64,000 nucleotides of DNA, from positions 1,488,001 to 1,552,000 of the forward strand of contig CAVWXT010000006.1 in assembly GCA_963759115.1 (NCBI GenBank). Reading direction: 5' to 3'. The position numbers and the translations under genes are program-made. Within the stretch, counting starts at the first letter, position 1. Each line of letters opens with the position of its first letter. Shown here piece by piece: positions 16,700-23,692 of this stretch. Under the pieces are notes generated by a model. It saw only the letters and a list, made by a program, of their open reading frames with translations, was not told the origin of the DNA and did not search any database. Source of the DNA: CAVWXT01 sp963759115 (GTDB lineage: Bacteria; Planctomycetota; Planctomycetia; Pirellulales; Thermoguttaceae).

Positions 16700-17218
16700 A
16701 TGGCCTACATCATGGTGGACGTTGAATCGGACGGCCCGATACCGGGCGACTACTCGATGGTCTGCTTCGGGGCCATCGTGGTCGAGCCCGCCCTCGACAG
16801 GACGTTCTACGGGCGGCTGAAACCGATCTCGGACAAGTGGCTTCCCGAGGCGCTCCAGGTGAGCGGCTTCACGAGAGAGGAGACGTTGGGGTTTGACGAC
16901 CCGAGAGAAGTCATGCAGCAATTTGCCGACTGGATCGCCGAGGTCGGCGGTCGTCCCATGTTCATCTCCGACAACAACGGCTTCGACTGGCAGTTCGTGA
17001 ACTGGTACTTCCACCACTTCCTGGGCGAGAATCCCTTCGGGCATAGCTCGACCAATCTCGGCTCGCTCTACAAGGGTGTGGTCAGGGACACGCACGTCAA
17101 TTTCAAGCACCTGCGTAAGACCAAGCACACTCACAATCCCGTAGATGATGCCAAAGGCAACGCCGAGGCGTTGTTGCAGATCAAGGAGCAGTACGGGCTG
17201 AAGATCAATTTCACATGA
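16700..17218 (+). CDS. DnaQ-like 3'-5' exonuclease
   Basis: DEDD exonuclease motifs are visible: VDVESDGP near residue 8 (Exo I), ISDNNGFDWQF near 93 (Exo II) and HNPVDDAKGNAEAL near 150 (Exo III, DEDDh type). Such small 3'-5' exonucleases degrade or trim single-stranded DNA or RNA. The start MAYIMVDVE follows GGAGCTACGGTG. It lies 25 bp before the AHSA1 gene in the same orientation. Confidence 0.8.
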   Translation: MAYIMVDVESDGPIPGDYSMVCFGAIVVEPALDRTFYGRLKPISDKWLPEALQVSGFTREETLGFDDPREVMQQFADWIAEVGGRPMFISDNNGFDWQFVNWYFHHFLGENPFGHSSTNLGSLYKGVVRDTHVNFKHLRKTKHTHNPVDDAKGNAEALLQIKEQYGLKINFT

Positions 17219-17243
17219 TTTTCCATCATCACGGGAGGCAAAG

Positions 17244-17714
17244 ATGGCCGAGAAGCCGAGCAGCGAATTTGTCACGTACATCATCACAAGTGCCGAAAAG
17301 CTCTGGGAAGCGCTCACCAACCGTCACTTCACCAAGCAGTATTTCTTCGGCCGTCGCATGGAGTCGGACTGGAGCGTGGCGTCATCGTGGAAGCTCGTGA
17401 TGAAAGATGGCCGTATCGATTGCGAAGGCAAAGTGCTGGAGGCTGATCCGCCTCGACAACTGGCCCTCACTTGGCACGTCGAATGGATGGAGGAGTTCCG
17501 CAATCTGCCCGAGGCCATCGTCACGTTCCAGATCGATGCATTCGGCAGTGTCGTGCGACTGACCGTCAGCGAGTTCCACCCGGAGGGCATCGACCCGAAG
17601 TTCGTCGAAGGTGGTCGCCGTGGTTGGCCCATCATCCTCAGCGGACTCAAGAGTCTGCTGGAGACTGGGCATCCGCTGCCCAAGTTCCAGTTGCCCGAGA
17701 TGCCGACCGAGTAA
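17244..17714 (+). CDS. AHSA1 / SRPBCC-fold protein
   Basis: A 156-residue START-like protein: FVTYIITSAEKLWEALTN at the N-terminus, then GKVLEADPPRQLALTWHVEW and FEGGRRGWP-like elements typical of Activator of Hsp90 ATPase homologue 1 family proteins (SRPBCC hydrophobic-pocket fold). These bind small hydrophobic ligands; ligand and role are unknown. Start ATG follows GGGAGGCAAAG. The last ~75 codons are repeated in a truncated copy at 19733-19953. Confidence 0.8.
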   Translation: MAEKPSSEFVTYIITSAEKLWEALTNRHFTKQYFFGRRMESDWSVASSWKLVMKDGRIDCEGKVLEADPPRQLALTWHVEWMEEFRNLPEAIVTFQIDAFGSVVRLTVSEFHPEGIDPKFVEGGRRGWPIILSGLKSLLETGHPLPKFQLPEMPTE

Positions 17715-18150
17715 TGCCTGCCATCGTCGTGTGGCCGAAGACACGTGCCGCCACGGCTGTCCACCACAGAGCGAATGATCGTATCCAGCACGCCATAAAG
17801 GCGATTAGCCTGTTGGGATTGGCGGTGGGGTGGCGGAAAGGCGGACAAGCCGGAAAACCACTCTTGCCACTGTGGCTTGCTGGCAGTGCCAGCATCTCAA
17901 TCCCACCCGAGGGGGTTTGTGTACAGGCGTTGATCTGGTATCATCATCCTCAGTCCTGACCACATAAGCTAGGTCTGCCGTACTCCACATTGTCTCTCTT
18001 CCGAAGCGGCTCTCCCAGCGGTTGCGTCTCAGCACCGCTTTGCCTCGCAAGGTCCACGCCGAATCGTGGCGGGCCATTGGGCAGCCAGTCGTAGTTGGCT
18101 ACGAGGCGATCCTTCCCCACGGAAGGTTTCCTATGCACGGAGGTGACACT
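17715..18150. other. Gene-free stretch
   Basis: No supported gene on either strand; frames here are short and lack ribosome-binding sites. Confidence 0.35.
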
Positions 18151-18378
18151 ATGCACCCGCTCACGATTATGGATGCTCCCACCATTGCGGAAGTGGCGAT
18201 GGAGCGTCTACGAGACAGCCCTTACAAAGCCATGCGACGGATTTCGTGTGAGTGCAAAGACGGCGTTCTTTTCCTCCGAGGTCGGCTGTTCAGCTTCCAC
18301 GAAAAGCAAGTCGCCCAAGAGGCCGTGACCAGGATTGACGGAGTGACCCAGGTCGTCAACGAGGTGGAAGTGGACTGA
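18151..18378 (+). CDS. BON-domain protein, 75 aa
   Basis: The sequence has the BON domain pattern: an amphipathic start, ISCECKDGVLFLRGRLFSF and then QVAQEAVTRIDGVTQVVNEVEV at the C-terminus. BON domains bind phospholipid and are often periplasmic, but here no signal peptide is present. The start MHPLTIMD follows GGAGGTGACACT. It precedes csrA in the same direction. Confidence 0.75.
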   Translation: MHPLTIMDAPTIAEVAMERLRDSPYKAMRRISCECKDGVLFLRGRLFSFHEKQVAQEAVTRIDGVTQVVNEVEVD

Positions 18379-18459
18379 CAGGCGGGAAAACGAAGAGGCA
18401 CTGCTACGAACCGAGTGTTGCGGCAGGAAGAACCATGTCCGAGGAAGAAGGAGCGACCC

Positions 18460-18633
18460 ATGTTAGTTTTGAGCAGGAAGCAGAAGGAAAGCATCTTTAT
18501 CAACGAGAACGTTGTCGTCACGGTGCTGAGCATTCAAGGTGACAGGGTGCGACTTGGCATCGAAGCCCCGAGCGAGATACCGGTGCATCGCCAGGAAGTA
18601 CATGAGAGGATACAGAACCCGACTATTGGTTAG
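18460..18633 (+). CDS. csrA: Carbon storage regulator CsrA
   Basis: A canonical CsrA of 57 residues: MLVLSRKQKESIFI, VVVTVLSIQGDRVRLGIEAP and VHRQEVHERI. The RNA-contact residues Leu4, Arg6 and the VHR Arg are present. CsrA dimers bind GGA motifs in mRNA leaders and change translation and stability. The start follows GGAGCGACCC. It is clustered with a BON protein and short unknown genes that carry unusually strong GGAGGTG ribosome-binding sites, possible CsrA targets. Confidence 0.9.
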   Translation: MLVLSRKQKESIFINENVVVTVLSIQGDRVRLGIEAPSEIPVHRQEVHERIQNPTIG

Positions 18634-18650
18634 GATGGAGGTGAGCTACG

Positions 18651-18884
18651 ATTCGCATCGACTTGGTTGACAAGACGGACAAGGTAAAGCATGTCAATTT
18701 CCGTGTGGTTCCCGCAACCACAGAGAAGGATTTCACCTGCGTTCCAGACGGCCTTTTGCCGCTAGGTAGTGTTGTGCGACTTTCCCATAAACTCAAGGCT
18801 GGACGTGTGTTTGGGCAGATGGGCAAGTACCTCTGGTATCGGTTGATAGAGACACCGGCTGGCGAGCACAGGAGTGTCCACTAA
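18651..18884 (+). CDS. Hypothetical protein, ~77 aa, unusual start codon
   Basis: The frame reads RIDLVDKTDKVKHVNFRVVPATT and ends GEHRSVH. There is no ATG or GTG at the 5' end. A strong GGAGGTGAG site lies seven bases before an ATT codon at 18651, while the first usual alternative, TTG at 18663, is 18 nt from it. An ATT start or a sequence error (ATG) are both possible. No family is recognised. It follows csrA by 17 nt. Confidence 0.55.
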   Translation: MRIDLVDKTDKVKHVNFRVVPATTEKDFTCVPDGLLPLGSVVRLSHKLKAGRVFGQMGKYLWYRLIETPAGEHRSVH

Positions 18885-18947
18885 ACAAGTGTCGGCGAAG
18901 CATCCCACTGCCAACCTCGTGGCCGACGACGGCAAGTCCTGACGGAA

Positions 18948-19007
18948 CTATACCGGTTTGACGTTCTCGGCACGTGGGCCTTTCGGACTCTGGCCTTCCG
19001 TGTAGGA
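18948..19007 (-). pseudogene. 3' remnant of a cold-shock protein gene
   Basis: Twenty codons on the minus strand read SYTEGQSPKGPRAENVKPV and stop, closely matching the C-terminus of the intact cold-shock gene at 20016-20213. The rest of the gene is missing. Together with the AHSA1 remnant it shows a duplicated and then broken segment. Confidence 0.65.
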
Positions 19008-19204
19008 CAGCAGCGGAAGAGGTTGGTGGTACTGGTCGGCACGACGAAGGCGTTGGGAATGGCAGTGCGGCGGCAGGATACCGCACGAAGGTACACGGCG
19101 TTGAGAGGGAGGTTGGAGGACTTGGGATCGGCGGTGACCAACTGATTGGGTGTCGGGCGTCGGTTGGGAATCGCACTACTCCCATCACCATTAGGAGGTG
19201 CATT

Positions 19205-19564
19205 ATGCACACCAAAGTCGAATTGCCCAAAGCGTTTTCGGTGCGGGATGAACACGAGTTTCTGCCCATCCAGCACTTGTTGATAAGGCTGAACCCGAAG
19301 CTGCTGGTCAAGGAAGTGGCAACGGGGGTACATGTGGACGGCGGCGGAACCGTCTTTTGGGGTCTTATCTACCTGGATGGCGAGCCGCCGAGCAAGAACA
19401 AAGTTGAAATTGCTTTGCGGGAAGCCGGTTTCGATTTCGCCCACAACGTCTTGACCCAGGCGGCGTTCGTTCGGACGGATCATGTGGGCGAAGATGGTAG
19501 ATGCGGCAATGCCCAACACGGAAGCCTACGACGAGGACTAGAACGCATACTGGGATGGAGTTGA
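19205..19564 (+). CDS. Hypothetical protein, 119 aa
   Basis: The ATG at 19205 follows ATTAGGAGGTGCATT, a near-perfect ribosome-binding site. The sequence MHTKVELPKAFSVRDEH ... EVATGVHVDGGG ... EIALREAGFDFAHNVLTQAAF looks coding until about residue 95. The last 25 residues are unlike protein of this genome, and another frame there reads well, so a frameshift near 19500 may shorten the gene. No family is recognised. Confidence 0.5.
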   Translation: MHTKVELPKAFSVRDEHEFLPIQHLLIRLNPKLLVKEVATGVHVDGGGTVFWGLIYLDGEPPSKNKVEIALREAGFDFAHNVLTQAAFVRTDHVGEDGRCGNAQHGSLRRGLERILGWS

Positions 19565-19732
19565 TGTCAGCGACAAGCGTGAAGCCCATCTTGATGCCTT
19601 GGAGAAGCCCGTAGGATGCCACTCCGCCACGGATCTTCCCCACGTCTCTCACGCTCTGGGCTTTTCAGCTTCGGAATTTCCGAAGCTGCCCGCTTGCCAT
19701 CGGAGCCTCTCGGGCCACGCTAACGGCGAGGG

Positions 19733-19953
19733 GAGTTCCGCAAGCTGCCCGAAGCCATCGTCATGTTCCAGATCGATGCTCTTGGCGAGGTTGTGCAACT
19801 CACCGTCAGCGAGTTTCACCCAGAAGGTATCGACGAGAAGTTCGTCGAAGGTGGTCGCCGTGGTTGGCCCATCATCCTCAGCGGACCCAAGAGTCTGCTG
19901 GAGACTGGGCATCCGCTGCCCAAGTTCACGTTGCCCGACATGCCGACCGAGTA
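19733..19953 (+). pseudogene. 3' remnant of the AHSA1 gene
   Basis: From GGAGTTCCGCAAGCTGCCCG onward the DNA and protein match the last ~75 codons of the AHSA1 gene at 17244-17714 (EFHPEGID, EGGRRGWPIILSG, LLETGHPLPKF, MPTE). No start codon or N-terminal half is present, and the original stop is changed to a sense codon. It is a partial duplication about 2.2 kb from the source. Confidence 0.75.
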
Positions 19954-20605
19954 TACCCCGGTTGGGCACGACCTTAGCCAATTTTTGCCTAAGGTGCTAG
20001 CACGTCCCGGCGAGACTACACCGGCTTGATGTTCTCGGCCTGCGGGCCTTTCTTGCCCTGGCCTTCCGTGTAGGACACCTTTTGGCCTTCATGCAGGTCG
20101 AGGAAAGTGACGCCTTGGAGGCTCGATGAGTGGAAAAACAAATCTTTGCCGCTCTCCGTCTTGATGAACCCGAAGCCTCTGCCCGTCAACTTCTTGATAG
20201 TGCCCTCAGCCATTTGTGCGTTTCCCGTAGTGTTTGCTTGGACTAACGTCACCTGGTTCACATTGCCGAGTCGCCGCCATCCGTTGAAAGGAGTGTAAAC
20301 CAATGGTGGCATTACGCAAGTGGCTTGCAGCCGTCGATCCGGTTAGCGTGCCACTGATTGGCGAAACACAATTTTCCCAGTGTGGGAAATTTGCCCGCCA
20401 AGAAAACGAAGAAGCCCGCATAGAACATGCAGGCTCCCCAAACCAGGTTGTCGCTGGGAGAGGCACTGCACCGACCTCAATCGGTGAGTAGGCCCGTCCT
20501 CGTCGCTGACTCAGCTACTTGTATCGTAGCAGAGTTTCGACATCCGGCTATACCCCGGTTGGGCACGGGGACAACCTTAGGCAATTTTTTGCCTAAGGTG
20601 CTGTA
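19954..20605. repeat. Two copies of a repeated hairpin ending CCTAAGGTGCT
   Basis: At 19954-20004 and 20549-20605 the sequence TACCCCGGTTGGGCACG is followed by ACCTTAG, a T-run and TGCCTAAGGTGCT. The core CCTTAGGCAA-TTTT-TTGCCTAAGG at 20574-20597 is a perfect 10-bp hairpin and is a plausible terminator for the leftward GNAT gene. The first copy lies next to the cold-shock gene's stop. Confidence 0.6.
20016..20213 (-). CDS. Cold-shock protein (CspA family)
   Basis: A 65-residue CSD protein: MAEGTIKKLTGRGFGFIKTE contains RNP1 (GRGFGFI) and DLFFHSSSL contains RNP2, the two nucleic-acid-binding motifs. Cold-shock proteins bind single-stranded RNA and DNA and act as RNA chaperones. The start MAEGTIKK is chosen by family alignment; the frame is open for 33 more codons upstream, probably as leader. 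The C-terminus is duplicated as a remnant at 18948. Confidence 0.9.
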   Translation of the reverse strand: MAEGTIKKLTGRGFGFIKTESGKDLFFHSSSLQGVTFLDLHEGQKVSYTEGQGKKGPQAENIKPV

Positions 20606-20623
20606 CCGCTATCCTGTCGAGCA

Positions 20624-21595
20624 TCACAGTTCCCTGCATATCGCCGCTTGCTTGAACTCTACGAATCCGGCCTTCTTGTATAACGTCAAAGCGGCGGGAT
20701 GATCCAACGAGCAGGTGTGCAACCAGAAGCGTCTCGGCTGGTAGCTCCACACCATGTCGATAGTCCGTTGCAGGAACCACGTGCCGAGCCCCTGGCCGAT
20801 GAACTCCGCCATCAGGCCGAACTGGACCATTTCAACTTCCTCGGCTTGGCGACGGTCTAGCTCGGCAAACCCAGCGGGAGAACCATCGACATGCAGGACA
20901 TACAACTCGTTGTGTGGATCTTGAATGACAGCAGCTAGTTCCGTATCGGAGAGCTTTCGGCGACTGAGCCAGTGATAGTCCTTACCCACGGCATCGTACA
21001 GGAATCGGTAATACGGCAGGGACGGCTTGCGAACGTGCAAGATCGTCAGGCCATCTCGTGGAGTTAGGACAGACTGATGCGACGGAGCACGCATTTCAAG
21101 ATAGTACACGACGACATCGACAAGCTCCGGCGAACTGCTTGCCCTCTCCACCGCCTCCAGCATCGCCCTGAGCGGCCCCTCGTCGGCCAAGCGGTGATCG
21201 TGCCCGACAGCAATCAGCGCCGAATCGGGGAGGCCGCTGTTCCTGACCAGTTCCACGGAATCCAAGAACGGCACCACCTCGTCGGTTGGGGAATGAAGGA
21301 TGACCGTGTTGGGCTTGACCGTCGTGGCCTTCCCCCAACTCTTCCACGCCGGGCAGAGCAGGACGAGGGGCGTGTTGCCGCTGTTGATGTTCATGGCGAC
21401 GGCACCACCCCGTGAACTACCCACCACAACATCGGGATGATGGAAGTCGAATGCGGCCTAGGCAATACGAACGGCTTCGTCGAAATCGTGATCGGGTAAA
21501 GGCGGGTTGCGAACCTCGTGCCCGTGGGAGTGGAGGAAAGTCGGCTTGATGCCGCCCGGCGTCGAGTTCCAGCCGTGGAGGTAGAGGATTTTCAT
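20624..21595 (-). CDS. Alpha/beta-hydrolase-GNAT fusion, interrupted by an amber codon
   Basis: From the ATG at 21595 the frame reads MKILYLHGWNSTPGGIKP, a YqiA-like alpha/beta hydrolase start, and continues with VVVGSSRGGAVAM, the nucleophile elbow around Ser. The C-terminal ~150 residues form a GNAT acetyltransferase (LYVLHVDGSPAGFAEL, EFIGQGLGTWFLQ, LYKKAGFVEF). A single in-frame TAG at 21458-21460 splits the frame after EAVRIA; CAG there would give a normal AQAAFD. The part after it could be translated from a GTG at 21427, but it would lack the first strand. The fused enzyme is probably cytosolic. Confidence 0.65.
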
Positions 21596-21814
21596 CGGAT
21601 CACTTTTGGTTCGCACCTATCTCGTTGGCAGGCAAGGGCGTTACGTGAGGAACCAAACCCAGCCAGAACGTAGCCCCGCATTGGCTGGGGTCTGGTGCAG
21701 AACGACCGCCAACCAACACGGGGCTAACTGCCGCAGTCTACCACCACGCCCCCGCAACACAAGAGGCGAGAGAGCAGGGACACCGTGCGAAACCGGGAGC
21801 ATTTTTTGGGGCCG

Positions 21815-22215
21815 CCCCTGTTGGTGTCAGATGTCGTTGGGGCGGGCGTTTCGGAGTTCGCATGAGAAATGAGAGTTGTCTGTTGTCGCTGTCGCTTCTG
21901 AAAGCCCGAGTGAGAGTTCGGCAGTCGCCGTAACTTGGCTGGCAAGAAAGAGTTGCGAACGGCGCTATCATTTCTCATGACATCCGGCCAGCCCGGTCTC
22001 AACGGCTCTCACGCCTGTCTCCTGCGGACGGAGGGGCTATCGTTTTCCGGCGGCGATGTCGCTTCTGAAAACCAGGATGAGAGTAAAACCGTCGCCGCAA
22101 CTTGGCTGGCAAGAACGAGTTGCGAGCCGAACTATCAATTCTCACGAGAAACGGCACATGCCCCCACGGGTCGGCCAGCCCACTCTCAACGGCTCTCACG
22201 ATGTGTTGCGGACGG
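21815..22215. repeat. Cluster of palindromic repeats (copy 2) with a ~167-bp tandem duplication
   Basis: The left end repeats that of the 8.3-kb cluster (TGGTGTCAGA ... GGGGCGGGCGTTT). Then come two units about 167 bp apart, each with GTCGCTTCTGAAA, ACTTGGCTGGCAAGAA, AGTTGCGA, a CTCATGACATCCGG or CTCACGAGAAACGG arm, GGCCAGCCC, CTCAACGGCTCTCACG and GCGGACGGAGGG. No gene can be read through it. It is directly upstream of the BREX genes. Confidence 0.65.
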
Positions 22216-22223
22216 AGGGCCGT

Positions 22224-22245
22224 TTTGTAGAAGCGCTTCTACAAA
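22224..22245. repeat. Perfect 22-bp palindrome
   Basis: The half-site TTTGTAGAAGC is followed directly by its exact reverse complement. A dyad of this length without a loop is more like a dimeric-protein operator than an RNA terminator. It lies about 220 bp upstream of the first BREX gene. Confidence 0.5.
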
Positions 22246-22464
22246 CGGCGAGGCGACGGTCCCGCCCCCAGCCGCTTTCCCAAAGATAATCGTGGGGGGT
22301 TCCCCTGATCTGACCAACCCTGCTGCTATGTTGGGGGCGGAAGTGTCCGTTTGCCGAGCCAATTCGCAGGCTTGACCCCGTTCGGGTGTCCGGCTTGCGG
22401 CCACCCCCTGGGAGAAGTAAAATCGGGGGTTCTGCAACTGGGTCAGACTTATTCGGAGAGGGGC

Positions 22465-23115
22465 ATGGCCGTCGTCTTCGGTGCCGAAACAGGGTCAGTT
22501 GGGTCGGCACAGCGGCAAAGTACCGTGAGATACAGTGCTGACATCACCGCTGGATCGCTCAAAGTGCCGGAAAGCCGAGCCATTGCCGATCTGCTGCTCC
22601 GAGGTGTCGGCAACGAGGGATGGAAGGAAGCCATCGTGAATGAGAACATCCTTCAGGCTCGAAATCCGGCGACCGCTATCCGGTTGGGCAGGCTGATCCG
22701 CAAACGGCTCGAACTGATGGATGCCGATTTGTGGCGGCTGATCCGGGATGGATCTGCCGTCGTCGCAACCCACGCCGTCCTGGCCGCCGCCGTCAAGCAT
22801 AGCCCGCTGTTGGGCGACTTCCTCGATCTGGTCGTCAGGGATCAGTACCGGATCTTTGCCAAGACACTGACTAACCAACTCTGGAACGAATACCTCGACG
22901 ATTGCCGTGGCCGTGACCCTGATATGCCTCAGTGGAACGAATCGACGAGGCGACGGTTACGTTCCTCAGTGTTTCAGATACTTTCCCAGGCCGGGTATAT
23001 CGACAATACCAAGGCCAAGCAGCTTCAAGCCGTCCATATCGCATCCCAGGTACTCCGCTACCTGGAGAGCCACGACGAGCAATACGTCCTTCGCTGTATC
23101 CAGGTGGCACCATGA
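22465..23115 (+). CDS. brxA: BREX protein BrxA (DUF1819)
   Basis: BrxA is the small DNA-binding, NusB-like helical protein of BREX phage-defence systems. The characteristic opening YSADITAGSLKVPESRAIADLL and the segment NILQARNPATAIRLGRLIRKR are present, and the length (216 aa) is normal. The ATG at 22465 follows GAGAGGGGC. The stop TGA overlaps the brxB start (ATGA), so the genes are translationally coupled. Confidence 0.85.
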   Translation: MAVVFGAETGSVGSAQRQSTVRYSADITAGSLKVPESRAIADLLLRGVGNEGWKEAIVNENILQARNPATAIRLGRLIRKRLELMDADLWRLIRDGSAVVATHAVLAAAVKHSPLLGDFLDLVVRDQYRIFAKTLTNQLWNEYLDDCRGRDPDMPQWNESTRRRLRSSVFQILSQAGYIDNTKAKQLQAVHIASQVLRYLESHDEQYVLRCIQVAP

Positions 23116-23687
23116 GCGATGCCCTGACCGATAGGCTGAACCAAGTCCTTCCCCGAATCACCTCCGACGACTTCCTGGCGGGCAAGGGGCTCGGCAACGA
23201 GATCGCCTTCTTCATCTTCGACTATCCACCCGAGGACGAGCTTCGCATCCGAGAGCACATTCGTTTCTTGCTCGACCACATCCCCAAGCACAAACCGGGC
23301 CTGCGGGTGAAGCACATCAACCTCTTCGACTTGGTGATCGACCATCTGAAAGAGCGGAAGTTGCTTGATCGCTCTCTGCAAATGCAGAAGGAAAAGGGGA
23401 ACGAGGCCCTACTGAAGGCCCTCAGTGCCCCGCTGCACGAAACCAAGGTGGCCCAAGTCTTCGCCCAGGCCGCCCAGCCTGACCAACACGATCTGGTCTT
23501 GGTTTCGGGCGTGGGTAGCGTGTGGCCGCTCATGCGGGCGCATTCGCTCTTAAACAATCTGCATCACCTGATGGGCAAAACCCCGCTGGTGATGTTCTAC
23601 CCAGGCCGGTACGACGGCCAATTCCTGCGCCTGTTCGGGAAGCTGAAGAACAACAACTACTACCGGGCATTCAAGCTCGTATCGTGA
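23112..23687 (+). CDS. brxB: BREX protein BrxB (DUF1788)
   Basis: BrxB is a core BREX protein of unknown biochemical role, required together with BrxC and PglX. The family pattern is seen: GKGLGNEIAFFIFDYPPEDEL, HINLFDLVIDHLKERKLLD and LVLVSGVGSVWPLMRAHSLLN with the ending PLVMFYPGRYDG and LRLFGKL. Length (191 aa) is normal. It overlaps brxA by four bases and is followed after a few bases by brxC. Confidence 0.85.
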   Translation: MSDALTDRLNQVLPRITSDDFLAGKGLGNEIAFFIFDYPPEDELRIREHIRFLLDHIPKHKPGLRVKHINLFDLVIDHLKERKLLDRSLQMQKEKGNEALLKALSAPLHETKVAQVFAQAAQPDQHDLVLVSGVGSVWPLMRAHSLLNNLHHLMGKTPLVMFYPGRYDGQFLRLFGKLKNNNYYRAFKLVS

Positions 23688-23692
23688 GGCCA

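Noticed and set aside
20303..20491. Small + strand frame between cold-shock and GNAT genes
   Set aside because: Its protein has no recognisable features and no supporting start signal.
21815..22215. Integron attC sites
   Set aside because: No RYYYAAC/GTTRRRY core pairs or integrase were seen, and repeat arms do not bound single genes.
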